64,000 nucleotides of DNA. It comes from Magicicada septendecula (Eukaryota > Arthropoda > Insecta > Hemiptera > Cicadidae). The translations under genes and the position numbers were made by a program. Where the stretch lies: positions 257,408,768 through 257,472,767 of the forward strand of contig CM068375.1 in the NCBI GenBank assembly GCA_034769895.1. Direction: 5' to 3'. Positions 33,823 through 45,179 of this stretch are shown piece by piece (within the stretch, counting starts at the first letter, position 1; the number at the start of each line of letters is the position of its first letter). Below the pieces are notes generated by a model that had not been told where the DNA came from, searched no databases, and saw only the letters and a list, made by a program, of their open reading frames with translations.

Positions 33823-34539
33823 AAAAGGATTTTAAGAAACGTCGACAGAAGGTAAATAACCTATTTTATAGTCTTAATCGTTTCTGGAGGCAAGAAAAAT
33901 GTTGAAACTAATAATACCCTTCTGTGGAATATAAATACTTTAAAGAGAATGTTAAAATCAAGAAAGTAAGTTTTGTTTGAGTATGTGTGTGTGTTTGTGT
34001 TTTAGGGTTAACATATGCAAGAACACGAAAAATATTTAATGAACGATGTTTAATTTTATAATATTTTGTTTCTTAGAGCTAGGAAGAGACTATTATAACA
34101 ACCCATGTCCATTATCAAAAATAATGTTAAGAAATTAAAACTCATTCACATTATGTGCTTTGTGATTAAAGTTATCAACATGTAACATTAAGTTGAAATA
34201 TAAAGAGATATGTCCATATTTAGCGTGACCAGCGGAAAACTTATCGTATCCTACTCTCTTTCAAGCCGACTTCTTTTCATATTTCACAGTTTCTTTCAAC
34301 ATCTCTTATATTTATTATTGAGTATAAGCCCTATTATTGTATATTATTTAAACTTGCCATTGACCCAAATAGTAATTTTTTAAAGTTCACAAAACTTGGA
34401 AGTCAATTAATTACATTTCAAAAAGCACAACCAGTTTAAAATTTATTGCTCCAAAATTAAAAAACTTGTTTTGGACTTCGGGGGGGGGGATATATATCAC
34501 ATATCCCCCTCTAGTTTTACCACTGGTTGACGCTAATGT

Positions 34540-35084
34540 AACGTTATACACTACAACGAAAGAAATGACCGTAGTTGTGCGTTCTAGTGGTGGTCCTGAA
34601 GTAAACTCCAAACATTTTGTCATCAGATGTGTTCAAACTCCAAACAGATTAATTAGAGAAAATAATATTTTTAATATTTACGTTATTCTTCCAAATAGTA
34701 TTGAAATATTTACAGTATACTCACATTCTTTAAAATATTAGTAAAATATTATGCTTTACTTAAAGCACACATACTTGTGGGATTAGGGAAATTTTGGGTA
34801 GCTGTGTGGGGAAAAGACGTTCTTCGATTGAACACTACTTTTTCGTTTCAGCTACGTCGTGACGCGCTGAATAGTTTAGTACCCTAGGAGCGCGAGGTGT
34901 ACAGGAGTTAGCCGGACATCATAGTACCGTGCATGAAGTTTTCACTTAACAATTGTATTAATTAAACACACCACACTTGCACGGTACGCTGTATAAATAA
35001 TACACAGAAGTGACTAAATTGCACCCGGCCTGTAGCCTATGTAGCCTTTACCTGAAAAGCAATTAACGTTGTCGTATGCCGAAG
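34540..35084. other. No gene recognised
   Basis: No supported frame. A block at about 34588-34606 (GGTGGTCCTGAAGTAAACTC) resembles 31083-31102 just left of the hAT-like element, so part of the flank may itself be duplicated. Confidence 0.35.
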
Positions 35085-35563
35085 AAACAGTTAATTTGAT
35101 CATTTGATCTTTCTGTAACTTTGTAGATCCTTCACGATGAGTTACAATACCGCTGTAGTTTCCTTTTATTTCGCATTACGTAATAATTGTGCAGTGGTTT
35201 TGAAACTGTTATATCAGGCTGCACGCGCCTCTTCTCTCTCACTCACTCTCTCTCTTTCTCTCTCGTTACGACGCATTGTCGTAACAAATGCGTACAGTTA
35301 CTAAATACAACAATAAATCGATACACTAAAATATGTTGTAGAAAATACATAATAAATTAAACACCAATTTCTGTTTAAAATAATTTTTAAATGGTTGATT
35401 TACGAAGACCTACATATTTTTCATACAGTAATTAAATTTTTATAGTAAAGGACGTATTAAGTTGGTTTAAAACTGCTTATAACTTTGGACAGTTTGTATT
35501 TTAGAACCACTAAGTAGCGTATCAATAGTTTATTCTGTAGGACACAATTTGTTGGGGGTCGAG
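35085..35563 (+). repeat. Interspersed repeat, copy 1 (uninterrupted)
   Basis: About 480 bp that match the reverse complement of 62640-62885 plus 63653-64000, with roughly 15% divergence by eye. It contains a TC-rich stretch (35229-35264) and a palindrome GTTACGAC-GCATT-GTCGTAAC (35265-35285). At 35327-35331 (TAAAA) it shows the empty site at which copy 2 carries a PLE fragment. Family unknown. Confidence 0.75.
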
Positions 35564-35569
35564 CTGGTT

Positions 35570-36900
35570 TTACATCTTGGTTTTCCTGGTAAAATTACAA
35601 ACAATTTGATACACAACATGACCTGTGTGTGTGAGCTAATAGATATTTTTGGTGATTTACAAAATCATGTTTTATAGGCCATTTTAGTCATTTGAACTTC
35701 ACAAAATCATGTTCTAATTCCTTAAAGTATTTAATACATTGTAATTACTATAAAAAGAAAATCTATTTAACAATTCTAGCTTATCATTACTAATTTACAG
35801 TGGTTTGACCTTTTGTTAACTATGATTGAAAATAATTTTAATGTTTAACATTTTCCTAGGTCATATCGTTTCTTTAGTACCTTGTTTTATTCTTTTACAA
35901 TTATTATTTGTTCTGTTGGTTTAATACCTTACTTTTAATTACATCTTTTCTCTGTTTTTTATTACATTGGATTAAAATGCTTATTATACCCTTATTCTTG
36001 TACTTCCTTAACAATCTTTAGAAACAATTTAACTTAATGTCACGTTTCCATGATTGATATTCTAATAAACCTTCAAATTAACTTTTAACAAACATAAAAA
36101 ACTGTTTAACATATCATAACATTAATTCTTTTCCCTGTCTATGAAGGTCTGTTAGTTGATTAATAACACCTTGTTTTTCTAGGCCTATTTTAGGTATTAT
36201 TTGGTACTATGTTCTAAACTACACCTTTCAGTTGGCCTATAGGCTTAATACATTGCTAGTCCTTTATAATAGATTCATTAATAACACAGAATAGTAACAT
36301 GTACATGAAATCAACACAATTAAACAATGTTAAAGCCTTTTCTTTTAACATAAACAACAGGGCTTAAAAGGCACAGAACCTTCAACAACTAATATCAAAA
36401 CTTACAGTTACTTCCCTAACATTAACATTTAGTTTTGGTTGTCACTATTTAGTGTTTTCATACCTATATTTGTTTATTTTCTTGCTTGGTTCTTTTTGTG
36501 TTATTTGTTTACACTTAAGACCACTGACTTAATCATCAACCTTCACAGTTTTATCCGCATCATTAATGATTATCACTATTTTTCACTCATGAACTCACTT
36601 TTCACTGATACATATTTTATGGTTTCCTTCTTATAGTCTAAGGTACATTATTTTTATCTATTCTACCCTACCCACTTCTTCTATTTGTTTAAGTTTTGTT
36701 TATTTATTTTTACGGGTTTTTATGTTGGGTTTTTTTTTTCATTTATTTAGTCTTATCATTGGTTATTCATTATGATCAATATTGACAGTGATTCACTATC
36801 TCAATCTAAGGGGTATTGGGTATTGTCAACGTTTTAGTCAGTTTGTCTGTGTTTGTAAATTGTTTTAAGAGTATGGAACCTTCTGTTACGTTACACTATT
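35570..36900. other. No gene recognised
   Basis: T-rich intergenic DNA. The 65-codon frame at 36439 is hydrophobic by composition and has no recognisable feature. Confidence 0.4.
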
Positions 36901-36904
36901 CATG

Positions 36905-37520
36905 TATAGAGCTACCATGTACTTCATACCGTAACACCACTCACCACTAACTGTAAGTATGGAATTGTTTATTTCCTTGTGGTTTGTGACCAGAAGTTGT
37001 TGTAAACGTCCAAACCACTCGTCAGTGAGAAATTCTTTTATGTGGAGTATACATTCTTAGTTCGGTCAGTTTGAGAAGTAACTACAAACGCTTCAAAAAT
37101 ATTACACCAGTATATAAACGGAATACATTATCGTGTAGTTCCAACGTGTTTGACTAAACTTGTGTGAGAAAACAAAGACTCATTCCTTCAAACAATAAGG
37201 CGAAAGTTTTAACAGGAACAATGTTAATGTTAATCGCAAACGTATACTTTCCGTATCCTGCAAATTGAATTTAGGATAGCTATAAACAGATCTTCTTCTT
37301 TATTTTCCCGCCCCTGAAAGCAAAGAAGAAGAAAAATAAGAACTGTGTTTTAAGTGTACTTTCGGTATGCACCGCGTCAAAAATGTTTTGTACGACAACC
37401 TATCACCCATATTAAAGTGAGTATGCTCAGGTCTATTACAAGACATTTTTACGCAGTCCATACCGGAAAAAGTCTTAAAAATCAGAGTGGCCACCGGCCG
37501 CGGAAGCTTTATACATGTCA
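36905..37520. mobile_element. Foldback-type element, copy A (left arm plus centre)
   Basis: The outer part (36905-37305) matches the reverse complement of 47470-47870. The centre (37306-37520) matches 47285-47465 in the same orientation. The centre contains inverted repeats of its own: TCGGTATGCACCGCGTCAAA and, inverted, CCGGTATGGACTGCGTAAAA. The two loci together fit one palindromic element from which each copy has kept one outer arm. No coding capacity seen. Confidence 0.6.
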
Positions 37521-37529
37521 CCAACTAGA

Positions 37530-39930
37530 AATACAAGCTTAGTTATTAATTTGGTTAAAAGAAAGTTTAAAAAATTCGTGTGCTTAATAGTTTTTAAGTG
37601 TAAATAACACAGATTATACTTAATGAAGAGAAATCTATGACATTGAAACAGATTGATAAGTTATACAAGACGTATGGAAGAAAACATATAATAATGAACG
37701 ATGTGTTAACAGACTCGTCTGCACTCATCATTAAATAGTAATTATGTTACATTAAATCAACGCTGATAGTCTGATTGCATTTGATTAGGTTTAACGTGTT
37801 GAGAATATTTTAGATATTACAGAATTTTTCGTTACGTTCAATTTAAAAAACCTCGACACTACATGTACTATCGAACTACGTTTCTGACTCTGCTTCGTCG
37901 CTTCACTATCCAAATACCTGATTGTAGACAATTATGCTATATTAAGAAGTTCCGCCTTTTGTTACTCTAGATGCGGATCTCATGCTTGATTGTACTGTTG
38001 TTTCCCTCCGTTAGCGTTCATAGTGATATTTACTGCTATGGCTCTTTTGCTAGCTGCCAATAGCAATAAATGTCATTCGAGCAGAGTCGACTTGTAAGTA
38101 GAGAGGATAGGACAGCTGTAGCTCAGCTAACGGTTCTCTAATTATGAAGACCGGCTTGCTATGAACTAGATCGTTCAACAAAATAGAAGAGGTAACTTTA
38201 CCATTTTCTTGACGAAGCATGGTCACAATTAAAGTAATGTCGTGTTTTATTTCAACCCCGGCTGTGAGTGATTGGGTTTTTGATATTAAGAAGTCTTCAA
38301 AGAAAACGTTGTAAAACGATCAAGATAGGAACTATATCCACTGTCATCACGTTCAATGCTGTTGAGTAATCTCAATTCCCTTGAGCAACTCGCGATTAGA
38401 CTGTGTTTGAAAACAGGACGTTGTCTGAAGACGGCTACCCACTTATTATTTAAACTTAGCTTTTTGAAATAATTAAATCAACAATGGATTAAGCGTTTTT
38501 AAATTTAAACATCGACATTCTTTCAGTGTTAATGTTTGAAGCCACGGTTAGATGTCACTTGGAAAGAGGAGTGTATAGAGTTTTCTAAATTTATGTTAGA
38601 TTTCGTACATTTTCCACCATGGCCTGGTTGCATTCGAATTTTTAACGACTTTTATATTTTACTCTACATGTTACACCTTCCTTAGACCGTTGTGATTAGT
38701 ACAGCCTTTCAACTCACCGGATGCCACAGTAGACTGTGAGGTTGTGCCCATCGATACACTATAGCAGAGAGGGCCATGGTTTTGAATCTCGTTACTATTG
38801 AGACGTTTCCCGAGAAATGCTTGTTAATTTTATACCACTGGCTATGACGAACTCAAGACTTCTACGCCATACGATTTCAGAAAATGGCCACATGCCAATC
38901 GCCGGATTGTCATTGCGAGCAGCGACTTTTCAGAAACATATTTTACTGACAGGTAATCTTGATTCATACTTCCCGTGTCTGTTACCTCACAACATCTTCA
39001 TCAATTCAATATTCTTCTTCTACTACATGCAGTATTACTGTAACATACAAACTACAACATGTACAGAAGTTGGTCTTCTCTTCTAACGTACTTTTTCCTC
39101 CATTATCTTTGTTTTTGAAAATTTTTGCAAAAACAAAAATTTCTCATTTAACAAATATTATACCGTAACACCAAACCTACAGTAACACTGGACCTCCACC
39201 CAGAGAATAACCTTACGAGTTTTCACATTGATATTATTTGTTTATATAAAGTGTAAGTGAGTACTCAGGAACTTAGGTGTTACAAAATTTTACCATTAAA
39301 AAGACCATTGAGATAAATTTAGCGTGATGTGTAATGAGTGATCTAACTTTTCTTAGAAAAGTTTGAAAGGAATGTGGCTGGAACGCGAAAGACAGATCGA
39401 CCAGAAAAAGCAGGTTGGAATAGGGAGAGGACTTTACATATTTCTCTCCAGACATTTTTTGGTTATGAAGATTGTAGTAGAGAGAAGATCATTGGTACTT
39501 TGAAAGAGGGGAACGGCTCGGCAATAGAGTGTGGAATATAGGCGTGTTGTTGACTAACTCGAAATGAGACGTTTGGAATACTCTTTGACAACGGATTCTT
39601 AGGAAAATCGATTATTCTGTAAAATAAATTGAGCTTAATAACAATTGGAACGATATTTTGATTTATTTCTTTTATTTGGAGTTCTCTTCATTCCCATTTG
39701 TTGACTGACTACACCGATGTGTTTCAACGGCTTCAGAATTTCACATAGACTCCAATGTAACTCTTACCGTTTGTCCTGACCTCACAACGAGTGCGAGGTT
39801 CGCTACATTGACAGTCCTTTGTAGGGAAACAAACGCTTTCTTCCTTTATTATTCTAGAACTGGTTTCTGTTTTGTCGCCATCGGAAAAACCTTTGTCGGA
39901 TTGGACAGGACACACGATTGCAAGGGCCTA
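37530..39930. other. No gene recognised
   Basis: About 2.4 kb without a supported frame. A GTAGCTCAGCTAACGG segment near 38121 and a GGTTTTGAATCTCG segment near 38777 are faintly like tRNA A and B boxes, but they are not at the right spacing. Confidence 0.35.
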
Positions 39931-39938
39931 CACTGTAA

Positions 39939-40721
39939 GGTCCGATGCACACATCAGGTTTTTGTACCGTGCGTTGTAGCTGCGTGCACGTTGCCGCAAC
40001 GCAAAACGCAGGCTCGATGCACACACGCGTGACTAGCAGTTACCTAGCCGCAGTCGACACCCAGATTTTGCTACATACAACCATCCACTTATATCATGGA
40101 AAACGTGTAATGTTCTCTTATTTAGTGGACAGAAGTTTTATTTGGAATAGGAGACGGTTTTGGGTACATCCATTTACTGACTCAAGACTTATTAGAGGCA
40201 GATTTCGTATGACTTTTGGTGATTTAAGAGAAAATTAGGATAAATTTTACAATTACTTTTGAATGAGTTTTTATTCATTTGATAAGCTTAAAGGGAAAAT
40301 AAGCCACAAGATAAAATACCGTGATACGTGAATGAGACTATCTGTGTCTGCACAAGAAATGTTATTTATAACTCTTTAGGATAGATACGGTAAGGATATT
40401 TTTTTGTTTCACAAATAAACAGCTGTATGTCCAAACGACCTTCATAATTTGAACAGCCATAACTACAATTAGGTCAGATCACTGGACGTGTGCACTGCTC
40501 AATAGACAACAATGTACTGAGAGTCGGAGTTGTGTGTGCGGCGCCGCTGCGGTAAGGAGAACTGCGGCGAAGAATGCACGCACAGTAGACGTGCGGTGCC
40601 GCAGCTTCGCCGAAGCGTCGTCGGAGGTATGTGTGCAGTATATGCCTTCCAGTACTCCACGTCGCACTTGCGGCCACGTAGCGGCACCGCACGGTAAAAA
40701 ACCGGATGTGTGCATTGAGCA
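39939..40721 (+). mobile_element. PIF/Harbinger transposon, internally deleted
   Basis: The ends are inverted repeats of about 30 bp: GATGCACACATCAGGTTTTT at the left, and AATGCACACATCCGGTTTTT read inward from the right, each followed by ACCGTGCG. TAA flanks both ends (39936-39938 and 40722-40724), the 3-bp target duplication usual for Harbinger. Inside is a transposase fragment (40140-40400). The right half (40530-40700) is unusually GC-rich for this region, with short subterminal GCGGC-type inverted repeats. Confidence 0.65.
40140..40400 (+). pseudogene. Harbinger transposase N-terminal fragment
   Basis: NRRRFWVHPFTDSRLIRGRF and FGDLREN match the start of HARBI1-like transposases. After a stop the same frame continues with DKFYNYF, then a stop, then FYSFDKLKGKISHKIKYRDT and LSVSAQEMLFITL, all in the family order. 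Stops replace several Arg/Glu-type codons. The catalytic DDE part is deleted, so the copy cannot make an enzyme. Confidence 0.7.
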
Positions 40722-40724
40722 TAA

Positions 40725-41049
40725 AACGGTTTGCATACCGGATGTGGGGGCTGATGTCCAACGTTAACGACATCTCATATCTGACGAGGTCATGGCCTAT
40801 AAACACACGGAGTGGCATTGTTGCTGAACAAACGGATGACTCGGAACTACAGTTACATTCTACTGAGTTAACGATTCTGTTCTTTCATAGAGTTTTCATA
40901 TAAGAAGTCTGCACAAATTTATTTGCAAGACATGGAAGCGTTATAGAACATAATAGAAATTTCAAAATTGTACCAAAAAGAGATTGTGACTTCTAGGGGC
41001 ACTGTTAAATTATTTCCAGGCAGGTACTTTGACAAAAGATTAAATAAAC
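40725..41049. other. No gene recognised
   Basis: AT-rich spacer between the Harbinger relic and the PLE relic. Confidence 0.4.
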
Positions 41050-41205
41050 AAAAAATGGTTTAAGAACACAAACTCTTGGTAGTTTCATAATTTTTTCTTA
41101 ATCTTTTTTGCGTTGTTTAAAGTTAAACTATTTTATATAGTCTACGTGAGTAACTAGTAGACAGCAGAACGTCTACTGGTATAGACGCAAATAAATTCTT
41201 AATAT

Positions 41206-41715
41206 TGTTACGACATCACAGAACAATCTACGTGTTTCTCGAACGATCCATTGGAAGCCGGCTGAATGTTGTGGCGTACGTGATTTCAGCATGCGCTTGC
41301 GAGACTTTTCTGGACGCCGCCAGCCTGCTGACTGTGTCAAGGCCGCAATTAATTACGTCGTAGTGCAGAGATAACGCGTAGTTGTGGAATGTTCTGGTCT
41401 GTGAGCGGGGGTATAAATACAAGGCGTCGGCGGCCTTAGTTCAGTTATTATCGGGCGATATTACTCTGTGCGTTCAAGTGGTTATTATTGAAGTGTTGTG
41501 TTGTATAATCGGGCGGTATAATTGTAATACAATTGTATTTTATGTTAGTAGACATTTTTGTTGCGTGGGAAGAATTGTTATTTGATTTGTAACAGAGTAT
41601 CTTGTCGATTACAACTGTTTAATTGTGATAATTAAAGCTGGTGATTAGTGACTTAATTGGTGTCTTGTATTTTGCTTTCCACTATACCTACGACGATCAT
41701 GAGACCGTCGTAACA
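41206..41715 (+). repeat. Solo Gypsy-family LTR, 510 bp
   Basis: It begins TGTTACGACATCACAG and ends GACCGTCGTAACA, giving the short inverted termini TGTTACGAC/GTCGTAACA. Flanks are ATAT (41202-41205) and ATAT (41716-41719), a 4-bp target duplication. Removing the LTR and one ATAT restores continuity of the PLE sequence, as shown by the uninterrupted copy at about 45835-45870. No internal region is present, so it arose by LTR-LTR recombination. Confidence 0.85.
41411..41418 (+). promoter_or_regulatory. TATA box of solo LTR
   Basis: GGGGGTATAAATACAAGG, followed about 25-30 bases on by a TTAGTTCAGTT start-like sequence. The same box is found in the LTR at 15764-16332. Confidence 0.55.
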
Positions 41716-42226
41716 ATATCAAATGAAACCAGTTTTGCATTAAGTGGTAAATGTAAAGTTTTTATATTATTAACCATTTGTGGAGAGTTTTTAATAGCAT
41801 AAATTTGGTTAAAGTTAATCCAAAATTAGCATTTTGGAAGTAATTATTTAAATTTTTTACAGATATTATATGCAGGTGGAGTTACAAATGAAAGAACTGG
41901 ACGTATAGAGTAATTAGATTTATGTATTTTTTGTAAACTATAGAGAATAGTAGTTTTTGGTTACTTCATAGTTAACATGAAACTTTTCGTGTTCCGGAAT
42001 ACATTAGAACTATTTTTAGTAAGCCATTTTATCTGTTTTTGAAGCTTGTTAGTGGGACCGGTATTTAATATCTTGGAATCGTCATTCCTGAAAAGTGATC
42101 CTGTTTTTTCAATATATTCACTCGTATTTAATATTGTAATCGTATTGCCTTTATCGGCTATGCTAAGAACTGAAATATTTAAAACAGAATTATCACTGTT
42201 CCACACCACTATAGAAAAATTATTCT

Positions 42227-42266
42227 GATTAGCGCTTTCAAGCATCTCAGCTCATCGTCAGATCGG
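42227..42266 (-). ncRNA. Hammerhead ribozyme motif between two PLE units
   Basis: On the minus strand: GAT, CTGACGA, stem II AGC/GCT with a TGAGAT loop, T, GAAA, stem III GCGC, TA, ATC. The core satisfies CUGANGA, GAAA and NUH, and GAT/ATC can form stem I. It lies between the 3' region of the PLE copy at 42270-43735 and the RT start of the copy at 41050-42245, the place where PLE tandem junctions carry such ribozymes. Confidence 0.55.
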
Positions 42267-42269
42267 AAA

Positions 42270-42428
42270 ATCCAGCAGATGTAAACCAAACCCTTCACAC
42301 CTCCACCTCCCCCCCCCACTACCACACACAACAAGCTATAATTCAACTGTCCCTTCCCAATCTCCGAGCCCTGTCACCCCCGTCTGGACAGTTACATATT
42401 CTTCTAGCACATTCTTTGTGTTTATGTG

Positions 42429-42470
<42 letters not shown>

Positions 42471-43866
42471 ATTCCTTTTATACCTAACCCTGACCGCCTT
42501 TCTCATTCACACTTGTGGGCGCGGTCACTTATTTTAAAAACATCCAATTAGTCCTATGCAATTTAATTCTTAATCTTAACTATACATCCTCTATCTTTTA
42601 TTTTTTATTATATTATAAAATATTTCTTCATTATCAAATTTAGTTTTTGTTTCATTAAATTGTCTAATTCTTTTTCTCTTTCTTTCAATATTTCTAACTC
42701 CTTCCTAAGCTTCCTTTCAACTGTGTTATTTACTACTTTTACAATTTCATACTCTTCCAAAGGATTAACAAACCTATGGTTCTCTTCTATGAAATGTCTT
42801 GCAAATAACGAATTCGTTGTTCTATTACCTTCTCCACGTTTGTGCTCAGACAACCTGCATACGAATTTCCGTCCTGTCTCACCTAGGTACACTTTGATGC
42901 AGTCTTTACATTTTAATTTATAAATTCCGCTTCTCTGAATATTGGGATTTTTTTCTATATGCTTATTCCTTATCTTATCAAATACCGGTTCACATTTTTT
43001 AATAGCTATATCTACTCCGTATTTATTAAAACATTTTATAATTTTTCTAGTATGTGATCCTATGAATGTCAATGAACCTGCATAATTATTTTGTTCTGGT
43101 TCTATTTTAGCTTTTTGTACATTAATACTTTTCATAACTTTATCCACTATGTTGGTGTTATAGTTATTATTTCTTACAATTCCCTTTATCGTTTTTAACT
43201 TCCTATCTTTTAATTCTGTCTCTTTTAAACACTCCTGAGCTCTATAACAAAATTAATTGATTGCCGCCATTTCATATCTATAAGGGTGGTAAGACTCTCT
43301 TGGTATAATTATATCAGAATATGATTCTTTCCTAAATATTCCAAACTGTAGTTTTTCATTATTTTTAATTTCTATGTTTAAATCTAGGTAACTTATTTTC
43401 TTACCTCCTATCTATTCTTTTAACTGTAAGTTTTTATCTTTATTATTTACCTCATTTATAAACGCATGCACTTCTTCTATGCTTCCTTCCCAAATTACTA
43501 ATACATCGTCTACGTACCTAGTCCATAATTTTATATTGTCTTTATACTTAGTGGAATTTATTAATTGCTTTTCAAAATCATTCATGTATATTTCTGCAAG
43601 AATAGGGGATAATGAAGATTCCATAGATAATCCTTTTTCTGTATATAAAATTTGTTATTAAACCTAAAATAGTTTTGATTTACACATTCTTTAACTACTT
43701 TAATCAATTGTTTTTTATACCTGTATTCTCCCATATTAATGAAAATACAAAATTGATATCACTGGATGTTAAGGACATGTTTACCAATAACACAGTAAAT
43801 AAAGTTATTAAGTTAAAAAACGAAAATAATATACATCACTACATTACTTATTTTGTAATGTATTAA
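42270..43866 (-). pseudogene. PLE copy with RT and GIY-YIG, broken
   Basis: On the minus strand, 43624-43412 holds SSLSPILAEIYM and the RT active site in TRYVDDVLVIW. Between 43411 and 43148 the frame is broken, but FGIFRKESYSD and RESYHPYRYEMAAI are readable. 43147-42608 is a 179-codon frame with the GIY-YIG domain: SGIYKLKCKDC, YLGETGR and a final Lys/Glu-rich tail. Upstream of 43735 the orientation flips: 43736-43866 on the plus strand reads NTKLISLDVKDMFTNNTVNK, the motif A region. This is a head-to-head junction like that of the PLE at 31302-33907. The 3' region (42270-42600) includes a (GT)n tract. Confidence 0.7.
42432..42469. repeat. GT microsatellite
   Basis: About 18 GT units inside the 3' untranslated part of a PLE relic. 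Confidence 0.95.
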
Positions 43867-44387
43867 TGGTAAATAAAATTTGAAATATGTTTTGTTCTTT
43901 TTTGAGTGCTAACTTCATGAGTGACATTTGTAATGAAAATATGTTCTTAAAAATACTTCTTTACTTTCCTGAAAGGCCTTTCTCAGCGGTCTAATTGTAA
44001 AACGATGATGCTAGCTTTTTATGTTTCAATACCATGTAGTATTAACTAACTCTCACATAGTTATTCTCATTGTGTTCCATGATCGGATACGGTACACTCG
44101 AACTTGCTTGTTTATATTATTATTTCAATGAGTTTTAGAATAATTCTTTGCACGCGTAGCAAGATTAATAGTTTTAGTATACTACGTACAAGTATCTATC
44201 AGTTTTTGAAACGTCGTTTTTAGTTTCGGTGGTGTGAGAAGACGGTGTGAGTGTGTGTGTATTCTCCCGCAGCAACTTGAGATTACTGTCGTCATTCCAC
44301 TTATGATCAATAATATATTTAAATACGATAAGAAAACAGCATGAAGGTAATAGTAATACACATTGATCTACAAATCGTCTATTAAAA

Positions 44388-44645
44388 ATGTTAAAAATTA
44401 ATCTTTACTTAAAACTTATACACTGTGACTTAACTTATAGATACAGTGTGCGGGAATTTGACGATAATGAATATGAATTTAAATTAAATAAAGTAGTTTA
44501 TGAAGCAGTTTTAAATAATATGTTTCACCAAGTGCCCCACGAGTCTTCAATCGATATCGTGAAAAGTATAAGTAAGCATTCCAGGTACTTTCTACAGAAA
44601 AAGTCTTTCAAAATTCAGGAAGTGGAACAATCATTTGTCGTTTAA
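44388..44645 (+). other. Unrecognised 85-codon frame
   Basis: The frame is charged in the middle and has no signal or membrane segment. A diverged copy of its first 60 bases recurs at 44810-44875. The segment NNMFHQVPHESSID resembles KQMFYQVPSDHSIR readable at 45980-46025 inside a PLE relic, so it may be a piece of a PLE N-terminus. I would not call it a gene. Confidence 0.25.
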
Positions 44646-45179
44646 TAAACAGTGTCTCAAGAACAGTGTATTTCCAACGTACATGAAGATTAGCTGCCGT
44701 CATCATTCGTTTAAAACGAAACCTTTCGTTCAACATGCATAGGCCTATACGAACTGGCTACAATTGGAACTCAAAAAATGGTACTTTAGAGAAACAATTT
44801 AACTTTACACTTACAACTAATACATTGTGAATTAACTTATAGATATAGTGCAGTGGAATTTGACCTTATTGATAATATGATTAGAGAAAATTTAAGTTAT
44901 TAATCTCTTAAACAGTATATAGTACAAAAAAACAAAATTGCAAAAACTGATCACGACTAAGCTATGTAATAAGGGTGTAATTATGCCATCACCAGCAATC
45001 AGATTTTATAACAGAGTGGAAAAATTCTCAAATACTATCTTAACCGCGGAAAGAACATAATCTATTAAGTTGAGGTTTGAAATACTGTCCAAACATAGCA
45101 TACAAAATATAGATTATTTATAACTAGAGTTTTAGTAATTTAGATAACCTTCTGTAAAAGGGAACGATTCAATTTCTTG

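Larger units (their letters stand above)
31302..33907. mobile_element. Penelope-like element with inverted arms
   Basis: Two arms of about 995 bp (31302-32296 and 32880-33874) are near-perfect reverse complements; I noticed one difference. They flank a 583-bp unique centre (32297-32879). The plus-strand half carries an RT plus GIY-YIG endonuclease frame, and the minus-strand arm repeats the endonuclease part. Identical 11-bp flanks CTAATAATACC at 31291-31301 and 33908-33918 look like the target duplication. About 33 bp beyond the right arm lie inside it. Inverted truncated copies are typical of Penelope-like elements. Near-identity of the arms points to a recent insertion. Confidence 0.8.
31103..34525. 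mobile_element. hAT-like non-autonomous element carrying a PLE
   Basis: The left end reads CAGGGGCGAACCTAAG and the right end, read inward on the minus strand, CAGTGGTAAAACTAGAGG. hAT transposons typically start CAGNG. The flanks GTTAACGC (31095-31102) and GTTGACGC (34526-34533) look like an 8-bp target duplication with one difference, the size hAT elements make. Long G runs occur near both ends (31128-31139 and about 34481-34489). Without the PLE at 31302-33907 and one PLE target repeat the element would be about 0.8 kb. No transposase is visible. The terminal repeats match only in part, so the call is tentative. Confidence 0.45.
41050..42245 (-). pseudogene. PLE RT N-terminal part, split by a solo LTR
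   Basis: On the minus strand the open stretch 42245-41961 has SVLSIADKGNTITILNTSEY, the conserved N-terminal PLE motif around ADKGN. After a frameshift come the equivalents of LPKIHK and RPVLSF, then the motif A region. Motif A (SFDI/KNLFASI) is split exactly by the LTR at 41206-41715. The remainder (41205-41050) continues with DVLLST and on to a Lys-rich stretch. It is homologous to the plus-strand copy at 45250-46030. Frameshifts and the LTR make it dead. Confidence 0.7.

Noticed and set aside
38700-38800. A second SINE with a GGTTTTGAATCTCG B box
   Set aside because: No A box at the right distance and no match to the 46786 segment.
40474-40818. Overlapping GC-rich frames on both strands
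   Set aside because: They lie in the non-coding GC-rich half of the Harbinger relic, with no family motifs.
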